Below are positions 9,701 through 19,300 of a DNA stretch of 64,000 bases, one piece after another. Made by a program: the position numbers and the translations under genes. The first letter of the stretch is position 1. Each line of letters starts with the position of its first letter. Where the stretch lies: positions 558,001-622,000 of the forward strand of contig CALOFP010000003.1 of assembly GCA_942492635.1 (NCBI GenBank), written 5' to 3'. Source of the stretch: CALOFP01 sp942492635 (GTDB lineage: Bacteria; UBP6; UBA1177; CALOFP01). The notes beneath the pieces were generated by a model. The model saw nothing but the letters and a program-made list of their open reading frames with translations, searched no databases and was not told the origin of the DNA.

Positions 9701-12700
9701 GGTTGGTTTTTTCACTGAAATTTTCTACGAGACTGGCTGTAGTTTCCACACTCAATGATTCGAGGACAGGAGGCGAACTGCTTTTCAGTGCATTAAATAC
9801 TTTCAAAGAATCATCTGGAGTGATATTTTCAATCAATTTATGAAAAGTATTCTTGTTGAAACCGCAATCCCATCCGTTTTCATTAGGGATTACCGGAAGA
9901 AGAACAGAAATATCATCATAAACTATTTTATCGTTTGAAAAAACACCTGCCTTGTTGACCTTATTGTTTTCCACCAGCCTGTTGAAAATCTGAGTCGCCT
10001 GATCTTTGTCCAGATCATTTATCGCCAGCATATCCGGAATCAGCTTTATTTCATCGGATGATTCGGCCATCCCGTTGACAAAAACCTTTATATCGGCTTG
10101 TGTGTAGGGTTCACTATAGGAATCGGTGCATTTCCCATCGCATATGTAGAGAAGCTCATACACATCAAATGTGGATTCATCAAGCCAGTAAGAGATCTCA
10201 AGAATCCGTAGTATTTCATCAATGGTTTTTTGAAAGGCATTTGCAGGAGGCTCAAGGTAACTGTCGCCATCAGGATAAAAAATCAGGTGTAGAAGAACAA
10301 GGTATTCATCCAGTGTTAATCCTATTTGATCAGAAAGAAATTGAATTCTGTAAAACCAGCTTAGATTTTCCAGATTCAACTCTACCGTCGGCTCACCTTT
10401 TTTTCCCACGATACAAAGAACGTAACGAGCCAGCTTGGTAAGATCACTGTCGTTAAGCATCAATGCGGCCCGCATCCTGTTTCTTATTGTTCCGTTATCA
10501 CCGTTCTGGTCATCAATCGTCCATGTTTGTACAGGATTTCTGAATGGATCAAACGGAACAGTTGAAGTTTTTTCGTATGGATCTTTACCGTCCAACAGGT
10601 TCGGATTGTTGAATACCGAATCAAAAAAGCTGGGAAAATCGGAATCGATATAGATTCCCCAGTTTTTCATATCTGAAAAAAGTGCTCCCGCTTCCTCCAT
10701 ATTTAGTTTGGAGGAGTTTTTTATGGATTCGATTTTTGCAAGATTGATGATCAAATCACCAGTAATTTCATTTGCATTGATGGCGTCCATGGCATAGTTA
10801 AGGTCGGCAAAACCCCATTGGATAACATTTGCAAGTCTGACGAATCTGTTTATACGATCGAGTCTACTCAGATTGAGCTCCGCAATGCGTTGCACATGGT
10901 TATCCGGATTGTCGGATAAATAAATTGCCATCGGCGGCGTCTCTTTATCCGTATTGTTTATAAAAAAGCTTTTGGAAACAGCTGATTCAATCTCTTTTTC
11001 TGTCAATTTCTGTCTGAGAAGTTCATTCAGCTTTTCGCGTGTCATATCTGTTCGATGGATGAAATTGTCAACAACATCCAAAGCGTTTTCCGGGAAAATC
11101 ACAAACGGTGAGCTGCTCTTTGACTCTGTGAATTTTGATTTCACATTCAGTTCAGTATCGGAAACAATGTTGTCAACTGTTCGAATCTGACCATCTATCT
11201 CTATCTCAATGCCAACTTTCAGTTGAGTTTTAAACTTCGTATCCGTACCTGTAACTTTGGTTTCGGCCTTGTTTGCCGATACTGTTCCGATCCCCTTTAC
11301 CGGCAAACAATCTTCAATGTTTGTTACTTTCGATTGAGGTTGAATAGTGTAACTGCTTCCGGAGTTAACTTCCCAGGCAGATTTGAGTATCATCTCCGTG
11401 TCAGAAACAATCTCCTGGACTTTGTTTCTTTTTCCATTTACCTGAACCAGGTACCCTGCTTTAAACTCTTTTGTGAACTCCGAACCCTGCCCGAATATTC
11501 TTTTTACTTTCTCTGGAAAAATTGCGATACCTTTTCCTTCAACTACCCTTTCGTGAACATCTTTGATAATAAAGTAGGTAACATCTGGAATTACACCCGG
11601 CCACGGCGTATCAACTTCAAGTTGTGTGTCGGACATAATCCTGGTAACAGTCTTGGCCATATTTGCTGCTTTTATTTTGTCACCGACAGCAAAGTCTGTG
11701 GTGAAGTGTGTGCCGTTTCCCTGAACTATTCCATCTGCCGGATCATATCTGATTGTACCGGCACCTTTTTCCGGTATTTCGGCTTTTATGACAGTGTAGT
11801 GGGCGTCGACAATTACGCCGGGCCATGGAGTATCTACCTCAAGCTCGGTATCTGAAATGACTTTAGTCACTTTTTTTGTCATCTGTGCAGCATCTATTTC
11901 GTCTCCCACCCTAAAATCTTTAGTAAATTCAGTCTCTTTACCCACAACTTTTCCATCTGAAGGATCGTACCTTATCGTTCCAGGCCCCTCAAAAGACGAA
12001 CCCGTGTTGAAAACCGAGTAGTACTTAAAACCAACGGTAGATTCCAATTCTTTTTCAGTTGTAAGTTCAGTGTCTGAAACCACATCCTTTATCTTGATCT
12101 TTTCTCCGTTAACTAGAATGCTGTCACCCGGATTTACTTCTTCAAGAAACTCCGTATACGCTCCGGTTACTTTTGATTGACCGCTCATGAACCCTACCGT
12201 ACCGAGCCCGATCACCCCAGGATCCTTTATGTTTATCGTGTATCCATAATATTTACTGAGAGATTCGGCATCAGGTGCGGGTTCTGAATACATTGAAAGT
12301 TGGGTTACAGAGAGCCCCAATTTTTCTCTTGCCGCATCCAACTCTTCAACATCTGATGAGTTTTCAAAATCCGCAAAAATATCGGAGAGTTTTACTCCCA
12401 GTTTACTCAAAACGACTCTGATCTTATTGAGCGGCAGGTTGAATGGAAGATTGAATGGATATTTCGATAGAGCAACTTTTTCAAATGCGTTATCTATATC
12501 TCCAATAGACTGGATATTACTCTGTAGAACCCTGTTAACCACCTTGATGTACGGAACAATTTCATTTGTATTCTTGCATGTCAGTTTCATATCAAAAAGG
12601 TCCGGTCGTCTTTCTTCAAGTTTGTAACCTGCAGGAATTCTGCGAACAGGATTCATGTTGGGGTCCGTGATATAGTCATCTGTGATTTGCATGATATCCT

Positions 12701-13244
12701 GAAAATATGCGGCAGGTCCGAAAATTGTTTCGCAGTGAGGACTTTCGAAATAGTCAAGGTCGCCAAAGAGATATTCATAGCTCGGAATTCCTTCGTAGTA
12801 TTCGATAACCGATTCATGGGTATTGCTGATTGTTGAAGCCCTGTAGTGAGGAGAAGCAACAAGATCTTTCACTATTCCGAATTGTTGAATTGCAGATAAT
12901 TTTATGTGTACCGCTTTTTTATGAAATTTCGAAGCACTTTTAATATCATCATCAAAAATTTCGGAGTTTTCCCGAACAAACTTATGCTCCGGCATCGATG
13001 CAATTTTGCATGCAGAATTCAAACCTTTTTTAATAAGTGCCCCGGCCACTTCCCTGTCAGGAGAAATTCGCAGCAATCTCTGATAAGCCTTTAATTCTTC
13101 CAGCTGTTTTTCATCCTTATCCAGATTCACTCCATTTATGGCGCTCTTATCGTGAAAATCAAAATTCATGATGTCAAAATCGGGATTGTTTTTGTAAAAT
13201 GATGAAAATTGGGAACCGTTAAGTTTTAAAGTTTTTTCAGCCAC
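3753..13244 (-). CDS. Tc toxin A component (TcA/TcdA-like), 3163 aa
   Basis: Pore-forming, receptor-binding subunit of an ABC (Tc) toxin, expected to form a pentameric syringe that docks the TcB-TcC cocoon. A VRP1-like N-terminal part is seen around residues 155-185 (YLFGDLDYFESPHCETIFGP). The ABC-toxin N motif NRKIFLYPENYIDPSLR is near 1570. A neuraminidase-like segment lies at about 1650-1690. The TcB-binding C-terminus starts near 2865 (FPGHYARKIKSISITIPAIV). It is some 600 residues longer than typical TcdA, mostly because of seven copies of a 65-75-residue extra domain (five at 344-720, two at about 1790-1938). The start is GTG at 13244 behind AAGGAG. It follows the TcB-TcC gene by 79 bases. 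Family assignment is secure; the host is unknown. Confidence 0.95.
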   Translation of the reverse strand: MAEKTLKLNGSQFSSFYKNNPDFDIMNFDFHDKSAINGVNLDKDEKQLEELKAYQRLLRISPDREVAGALIKKGLNSACKIASMPEHKFVRENSEIFDDDIKSASKFHKKAVHIKLSAIQQFGIVKDLVASPHYRASTISNTHESVIEYYEGIPSYEYLFGDLDYFESPHCETIFGPAAYFQDIMQITDDYITDPNMNPVRRIPAGYKLEERRPDLFDMKLTCKNTNEIVPYIKVVNRVLQSNIQSIGDIDNAFEKVALSKYPFNLPFNLPLNKIRVVLSKLGVKLSDIFADFENSSDVEELDAAREKLGLSVTQLSMYSEPAPDAESLSKYYGYTINIKDPGVIGLGTVGFMSGQSKVTGAYTEFLEEVNPGDSILVNGEKIKIKDVVSDTELTTEKELESTVGFKYYSVFNTGSSFEGPGTIRYDPSDGKVVGKETEFTKDFRVGDEIDAAQMTKKVTKVISDTELEVDTPWPGVIVDAHYTVIKAEIPEKGAGTIRYDPADGIVQGNGTHFTTDFAVGDKIKAANMAKTVTRIMSDTQLEVDTPWPGVIPDVTYFIIKDVHERVVEGKGIAIFPEKVKRIFGQGSEFTKEFKAGYLVQVNGKRNKVQEIVSDTEMILKSAWEVNSGSSYTIQPQSKVTNIEDCLPVKGIGTVSANKAETKVTGTDTKFKTQLKVGIEIEIDGQIRTVDNIVSDTELNVKSKFTESKSSSPFVIFPENALDVVDNFIHRTDMTREKLNELLRQKLTEKEIESAVSKSFFINNTDKETPPMAIYLSDNPDNHVQRIAELNLSRLDRINRFVRLANVIQWGFADLNYAMDAINANEITGDLIINLAKIESIKNSSKLNMEEAGALFSDMKNWGIYIDSDFPSFFDSVFNNPNLLDGKDPYEKTSTVPFDPFRNPVQTWTIDDQNGDNGTIRNRMRAALMLNDSDLTKLARYVLCIVGKKGEPTVELNLENLSWFYRIQFLSDQIGLTLDEYLVLLHLIFYPDGDSYLEPPANAFQKTIDEILRILEISYWLDESTFDVYELLYICDGKCTDSYSEPYTQADIKVFVNGMAESSDEIKLIPDMLAINDLDKDQATQIFNRLVENNKVNKAGVFSNDKIVYDDISVLLPVIPNENGWDCGFNKNTFHKLIENITPDDSLKVFNALKSSSPPVLESLSVETTASLVENFSEKTNLDFLADILGIEKDDILIQQIRQILLQTKNNIADLIKKLNATQDMQINNLTKELANFLGTEKGIVTSLIPIACRQSKLTNYLFAFYTVIPDTGKVPDNLSNFIKTVSQWQLAAEGIKLNAGELSYITGKSGPEHFSINNIDKLTVENVKSLSDYKHFEITYNDEENNILLDYFSEPESSPENKKLKLLSKVTGWDTQQISTLIDYFWDKTKSATDDYDTVAGILRMKACFDMGDKLETDLEFIMKLCNLSHMKISTDGETIIEKNWNFYESMVTACKSLISGKFGNEKSSELNNEINKVTDTSSRNALLAYALWLFNFKNPSITSPDALYQYLLIDVEMSACADTSLISQGIASVQLYMQRCRMMLEPGILEINVPKIWWTWISQYRTWEVNRKIFLYPENYIDPSLRKDVSGIFKNLSSDILQNDITKANVEKSFFTYFQELAVLANLVYVSSYSCIRKDSDTGQEMETIYLIGRTNTQPYTYYFRTLDDGESWSYWQEIKLSIPAKTVSPVYAFDRLFIFWAEIDTGKSSTMKEQTLNSETVHKATIKYSFLYHNAWVTPQILEKDIIINAYPITYAEINSSGVVDLIDEKNQFWHAPYAVSTGKGLVGSGTIKFSKNSQIVTGTHTLFEREIKAGDKIQCMGEIHVVESITGADKLVVTTPWLHDSDSAKYKIRPLSDSGRFEPFIGEGKVVITEGMMTVSGIGTKFLDEFTVGDKIKCDNETHLVASIIDDTNLLTASAWVADHSKSAFSIIPQRSGAEQILVMFGAAAEVPSIKDYKEPTIQDNPEKDSFKEQRNTFNSSVYDAAIIAKNSYLKKSNFVTLTSGFLIDKNLAKTESYLLITDYKSCNPGNPQPFRADLNREQSSLLIENSQNLIEDNYWGNNLAGLENPKTAVTDGEPLNLLNYVSEKKSSLINVANQPGWFVFNNSDEAFLVKPEKRKTYKYSDILYIQPAPFPDMLNNVSIGTGAFTDEVISLMDSKFNFTRLTTNTISSLTQRLFAGGIDNLLTIDSQTLPELPFNRFYADSSDNPPPYVIPPSETTMDFNGSFGDYFWEIFFHTPFLIAKKLNENKHFEEAKSWFQYIFNPTQTVHDDYEKHPDDRFWRFLPFRSMKKESIAEILADKRQIREYNYDPFDPHIIAKYRHVAYAKTIVMQYIDNLLDWGDFLYSQNTRETINQAANIYLLAKDLLGERPESLGKAPDLKPKSFNELKSGDESRVKKKLENFLVDLENSSESFWDSDTVQYLNIPLIGINTYFYIPENKDFIKYWDRVEDRLFKIRHCMNIDGVVQQLPLFSPPISPMALIRAVAGGGSALSFAAQISRQIPFYKYDYLLEKTKSFASQLSSLGSALLSALEKKDAEKMNLIRMQQEKTILNLTTSIKEKEIEDAETAEKALAESLASANYRKNHYAKLQSEGISDKENLSMAAMTAAMLFNVLGSITKTAASIGYAVPQAGSPFAMTYGGEQIGSALNAASGVFEIGATVSNFASQLSLTMAGYDRRASDWAFQEKLADFDAKQIQEQINSNKIKQAIAEYALRIHMESIKQNEENELFLKDKFTNEELYQWLVNRLSTIYFQTYTLAHDMAMATQAAFQYEFNTDKSFIDFGYWDSLHKGLGAAEGLLLSLNQMEKFSIDNDLRYLEIEKNISLLQINPNALVQFREKGECIFELSEKLFDYDFPGHYARKIKSISITIPAIVGPYQSVNATLTQLSNKTVLVADDEAVNAVNFLIGGKGAKTPPADVLRSNIWVNQQIAISKADNDSGVFELNFKDSRYLPFEGTGAVSSWRLSMPKSTNSIDFNSISDVIISLKYTAYDGGSAFRKKVENLKALSTFNAGNFITLRQFYPTAWNKLFIAPTGGNSPSMSFKLPDFVPRNIADAKINGFHLKIESTSSVPGSYMTFQIAKNLSPEINLSADNDFVYSFSRPIEIEKIVGDIQKISFDLSKVPASLKTEDGKSLNRDALEDIQIIFYYQGTVNF
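7425..7880 (-). repeat. Two further copies of the TcA extra domain
   Basis: Residues about 1790-1938 carry GSGTIKFS...VTGTHTLF...GDKI and GEGKVVIT...VSGIGTKF...GDKI. Both end in a T-x-W-like segment, matching the five-copy block near the N-terminus. They follow the neuraminidase-like segment, so the same module has been inserted at two separate places of the shell. Confidence 0.8.
11070..12215 (-). repeat. Five tandem extra domains encoded in tcA
   Basis: Residues about 344-720 of TcA consist of five consecutive copies of a domain. The recurring pattern is G-x-GT, VxGxxTxF, GDxI, a K/T-V-x-x-I and SDTxLxV. Copies 2 and 3 are the most alike (both GTIRYDP and VDTPWPGVI), suggesting recent duplication. 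Copies 1, 4 and 5 are more diverged. The block interrupts the normal TcA N-terminal region. Confidence 0.85.
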
Positions 13245-13323
13245 GATGTTCTCCTTTTTACTTTTATCTTCTTTTCATTTTCAGCAAACCGCTTTAGTAA
13301 ACATGTAGTTCTCGTCATTTTTG

Positions 13324-16300
13324 TCAGTAAGGCGTAAATCTCCTTCGATAGCTTGTTTTAACAGGAACATATTTTCCTGACTTTAGTCTGATAAACTCCA
13401 TTGTTCCTCCAGCTTTTTCACGTTTGCGAGCAGCCTGTAGCTGTATACGGGCTGACTTTGAGCGAAATTGAGATGTTGGAGCAAATGATGGTTTTGAATA
13501 TGGTCCGCCTTTTACGAATACAGGCGTTACTCCGCTTCTTTTTGATACAACTCTTTTAATTACACCTTGAACTCCAGCTACGGATCTTCGATATATTGAG
13601 GAATCGTTACCGGAGGTAATCATGTGGAAGACTCCCTCATGAGTTCCGATTAGTCCTGAACTTGAACTTCCCCTTGTCGTTAATGCAAAATTATATGTGG
13701 TTACAGCAGCTTTTGGAAATTGTGCCTTGTATGCCAGATGGTGAAGCTCGTACGTCCTTTTGCCCTGCACTGGAGTAAAATCAACGTCCGGAAAAAACTT
13801 AGGAAATGATGTGTTAGTACTTGTGCGAAGTGCTTTATACGCTGTTCTTTGATCTGTTGATTGATCTTTAGGTTTGCCTCCTGCACTGTCAATAGCCCCC
13901 GCAAGAGTAGGATTAGTCATGGCAAAAGCTCCTGTGAATTTCTGAAAATATGTAACAAGATCACTTTCAAGAGGTTTGCTGAAAGTCTGACTTTCATCCG
14001 TAAAAAGAGCAGGTTTGCTGTAAGCTTCGTCATGAACCCGATTTGCAAGTTTCAGTGCCTCTTCAAATTCAGTCGACGAAATAAATCTCACATCCTGAAC
14101 CAGGGCTTCGGAATCTTCTTTTACCTGTTTTTTGGACTTTCCGTCAGGGTCCTTCATTGAAATCGGATTCCCCCCGACGAATGCATACAGGTTCATTCCG
14201 TCGACAGTCCCTGCAGGGTCCGGTTTCAGCCAGCGCCCAAGCCATGAGATGTAGTAACGTGCTCCGTAGTAGTAAAGTCCGGTAGTGTCGTCCCGCTCCT
14301 TACCCGAATAGCGGTATTCCTTCAGTTTAACCTCTGCTTTATTCTTTCCAGCAATTATGGCTGTTCCACCATATGGGAAGTACTCTTCGTAACTTATGAG
14401 CTGCGCCTTTTCGTCCATCTCCAGAGAAACCGAACCTAGGTTGTTGTCCATTTGAAAGCGGTTGCTTCTTGTCCTTTCTTTTTCCGGATGTTTTTTATCG
14501 GTTTTGATGTAATGGATAATCGCCACACAGGTTTTATCATCCATTATTCGGAGAGTTTCTCTTTCAAAAGTCGGTTTTTTGGAATCTCCACTACTCCCCG
14601 AATAGTTTCTTTTTATTTCGTAATTTCCAAGATAGGTCTTCTCTTCAACATGAGTTGTCTCACCGCCGTTCGCCAGTCGTTCCGAGACTTTGCGGGTACG
14701 TTGCTCGTGGCTGTCATAAACGTAGTAATCGCAGTCATCCAGCTCATCCGGGCGAGATATTATTCCAGCTTTCACCAGATTTTCACAGCAGTTGAACGAA
14801 AGATCCACACTGCTGTTAATATCCAGTTTTCTCAGGTTTCCCGAAGCGTCATAATTACCATTTTTCAGACGGTTGTTGTTATTCTCAACCGGAGTTTCCT
14901 TTGTCCATGAACGTGAAGCTGCGGTATGCTGCTTTTTAACAAGATTACCGGAATCGTCATAGCTATAACTTTCCGAATAGTTTTCCAACTTATCGGCATC
15001 ATTGATACTCGGCAGTTGAGAGAATTTTGATTGTTTGAAATCACCATCTTTTGAGTTGTTCTTGAATGTATCTGCATTGATTCCAGGATGCTGTCGGCCA
15101 TTGGCCTTTATCAATCTGTAAAGTGCATCGTAGGTATAGTCCGATAGCGGATCCACTTTTTGATTGTTGTTGAACACGGTCTCAAACGTATTGTCGCGTG
15201 TACGTGTAATATTTCCCACAGGATCGTAAACGTATTCAATATCCTGTACTGTTGTTTCATCATTTCCTTTCGATGACCGTTTACTCTTTATTCCAATAAG
15301 GTTAAGGGTTGTTTCTTCATACTCGTATGTCGTATTTATACCGTTTCCATAATCGATTTCAGATCTCTGGCCTTTGGCATCGTAAACGATGAGGTTTACT
15401 ATCTCCTGTTTTGTTTTGTCTATAAACTCAACAGAAACTGTATTGAGTTCTCCGGCTTGATTGTAAGTGTTTGTGGTGACTGAGCCGTCCGGTGTTGTTT
15501 CCGTAATCAAATGTTTTACTGCATTGAAGGTAATTCGGCTTTTATAAATCTCTTTTTCCAATTCAGGTCTTGGAGTAGTGTTCCAGTTAACTGCAGTTTT
15601 ATACTCCTTCACCATTTGCCTCGATGTTTCAAGGGCATCACCCTGAATGCTGTAGGTGCTGTTTACCACAATTCCTGAAAGATCGTTGAGACTGTAAAGC
15701 GCTCCCAGCAAATTATTATCCTGCAGTTCTTCTTCTGTTTTCTCTTTAAGCAGCTCATCTCCGTAGGTGAAAACCTCGACAAGATTAAAATCGTCATAGG
15801 AAACAACAGGTCCCGGATCCGTTATCTTTTTTACCCAAAGTTCCTTCTGTCTCTGAAGTTTGTCATAGGATATCAACTGACAGTAGTTTCGCCCGCTCCA
15901 GGACCACAACTGAGCTCCGAATATATTGCTGAAATGTTTTTGAATTCCTGCGTCGACACTGTCGGTATAAACAGGTGTATGTGTAACTCCGCCCTGTTCA
16001 TTCTTCTCTCCTGAATTCATGGCATAACGGTATTTGAAATTGTAGTAGTCGGTTCCTTTTGTCTTGTTTGAGTTGTAGAGCCTCGGATCGATAGATTTTA
16101 CATTTCTACCCAGGATGTCGGTTTCATGATACGACGTCAACTCATTCTCCGCTCCCTTTCCATCTTTCATCGTCTGAATGTCCAGGAAAATACTTCCGGT
16201 GTTGTCAAAAACCTTTTTTTCAGGCGTGTCGTAAAAGAGGGCGGATTTTTCCAATGCATCCTTTTCATCTTTCTCTTTTTGAGTGGGATTTTCCGGATAA

Positions 16301-19300
16301 TTCTTGAAAAATTCCATGTAGAATCTGGAATCTTTTACGGTATCGTTAAAATCAAAATGCCTCTCTTCCCAGGGAGTAAATTCCACCTTTGAGAAAAATC
16401 CTTTCGGCGTACAGGTTCTTATTACCCGTTCCAGGGGATCGTAATGAATTACTGTTGGAGGCGGACATGGAATATCCTTCTGTTCTTCGTAATCAGGACT
16501 GTTTATAAAGTACGGCAAATACTGTTCGAATGGTTTACCCTTGTTGTTGTAGACGGTCCTTCCGGAAACCTGCCAGCGTTCGCTTGTCTCTTCCCTCACC
16601 GGCTTGTTATCCTTATCAACTTTTAATTTTCCATTTTCCCTTATGAAGGCAATTCCCGCATCGGTTTTTGCTTTCTTTTCCAGTACACGCCCGAAGCCAT
16701 CGGTGTAAGTTATACCAATCTGGCAATACGGTGTCTTTTCCCTGTCCTGTGAAGACCAGAAGTTGTTTCTTACAATGTCAATTGAACAGACCGGCTGCTG
16801 ATTTTCCCTCCAGCCGTTTAAATTGTAGTAAAAATAGTGAACCGCACCCTGAAGATAGTTCTGAGGATTCTTTATCACATCTTCAAAATCGGGAATTTTC
16901 CTCTTTTCATACTCAGCGGTGATCTCTCCTTCAGGATAAAGCGTCATTCCCCCTGCCCTGTTGCCGTATTCCGTACCGATCACCGAGCTTACAACTACCT
17001 GTCCCATCGGATCAAAAAGCACCTGTGTTTTATTGTTGTTGCTGTCTGTCAACTGTTTCGGTTGATGGGTAACGTAATCTATCTGGGCTTTTGTTTCCAG
17101 TTGAGTATCGCTGGATAGATACTGGATATTTTTTATCGGAAATAGTTCGTAGTCATCATATTCTACGACAGCTTTTGAAAAAAGTGATGAGGATTCCGCA
17201 ACAAATGAGTTTTCTGTTTTATAAGGAAGAAAAAAGGGACCGTATTCGTTTTTTATCACAGTCGATTCAGAATATGAATCAGGCTTTTTCGGAATTGAAT
17301 AGTACTGTACAAGGCCCCTATTCCACCAGTATCCAGAAAGTTTATCAAAGAGGTATCCGCCTTTTGACTCAAGGGTGTCCCCGTTTAATCTCTTATCAAA
17401 AACTTCATCTATGAATGTATCTGTACAAACTGCCTCTTCAATATGATGCGGCAGAGCTACAGAGGAAACATTACCAAGGTCAAGAAAGTTATTCTGTTCT
17501 TGATCCCAGAAGTATTGTTTCCGCCATGTCAGTTGACGTACCTGCACACCGCCTGTGAATTTACCGTCATAAGAAATAATGTTTTTCCTTTCAGGCAACC
17601 CGACAGGTTCCAGCTGCCTTTTTATCTCTTCGCAGGAAAAATAGCTTCCATTCCCCAAGACTAAACCGGCCAATTCGAAATTCTGGTCCTCGCAGGAAAG
17701 ATGACAGTACAAATTGTTGCCGGTTAACGGCTTCACGAATGTGTTTAATTGAAGGGTTGCCTTCAAACTCTGCTGTTCCGGGTGAACTTTACTGGATGAT
17801 TCTTTACCTTTCCGTCTGGGAAGAAAAACTGTGCATGACTGCAAGACATTTCCGAACTCATCAACTTCCAGTGAGAATTGCTGCTGAACTCTAGGATCTT
17901 CGGAATTCCGTTCATAGTGGTAAGATATACTCTCTTTCGGATTAACCATAAAAACGGCGAATTTGTTGCACTCCCTCTTTTGATGAAGAACAACTTCCAC
18001 ATTAGATTCCTCCACGGAATATGGAACATCATTTCCATCCAGAGCGTAAACTTCGGTCCTTATCACACTGCCTTTCAGGGAGACATATGCCTGCCGGATT
18101 GTTTCCGCATCGTCACTTTCGATATTAACTTTCGGAGCCGGGAAATCGTAGGCACCTTCATCTCCCTGAAAAAACTGCTTTTTGTAATGGTTATAAATCT
18201 TGCTATTCTCGACAAATGCTCCGGTATGGTGCCATGTCCTTGTGTAAACGGGCGGAACATAATTTTCTTTGTCTATTTCCTGAATCGAAAGACCCGCGTT
18301 TCGGCTATTGTTTTTGAAATCCGCATACACCTCCGTATCCCAGGATTCCACATATCCGAAACCTCGAAATTCTCTTTCGACATGGTCATAAAATCCTTCG
18401 TGATATTTAAAGCTGTGGGTAAACCGACTTCCCGTAATTTTGTCTATACTTACAATTTTTTCAACCAGTTGAACAGGGAATGGAAGTTTAGTAAACCATG
18501 GATTTCCAGCCTTTTTATCTTCCAGGTAAAATCTGGTTGAACTGCAGTAGTTGATTTGAGTAACTGCGCCGAGATTGTTATCGATCTCATTGAGAAGATA
18601 GGGCTTTATGGATTTTCGCAACATACCGTCGAGAGTAATTTCACCGACAAAATTGTAGTAGTAATGCGTGGGAACAGGAGCCATTTTGGATAAAACGAGG
18701 CAGGTTGTTCCATTACCCGAAATGTCCAAAAAACTGATTTTATCTATATCGCTATATTGAGCGGGCAGGAAAATTGTTATGGGATCGGAAAAACAGTTGC
18801 CGTTCTGGTTTAAAAAGAGCTCTACCCTGTCTGAATAAACATATAGAATATCTATTGTCCCTGAACCGTCTATGTCAGCCAGAAATAGTCTGGAAGAGTC
18901 GAACTCTTCACCAAAACGAGGGCAATTGCCGAGAGTTATTTTTTTTCCGAATTTGCCATATCCGAAATCCGGCCAGCATTCCACCATGCCGTCTGTGATT
19001 TTTACTCTGTGGGAAAGACCGTCCCCAAAAATGTTTGCAAAAGTTACATGTTCCTTTTTATACCCTTTTTTTATTGAAGGGAAATCATGTTGCTTTAAAA
19101 CTCGTTCTGAACGTGAGTATCCCTTTTTACCTCCGGACGGATAAACAACCAGGTCATTTATTTCGTTAAGCAAAAGATCTGTTTTCCCATTTCCACTGAG
19201 GCCTGCCATTTCCATATCTGAATTGGCGAAATCTGCAGGATACGACTCAAAAGGCCGAAAATTGTCCCAGGAATCATCACTGTTTCTTTGATAGAAACCG

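Noticed and set aside
11223..11855. Plus-strand open frame of 210 codons inside tcA
   Set aside because: It mirrors the repeated TcA domains on the coding strand, has no ribosome site and shows no protein-like motifs.
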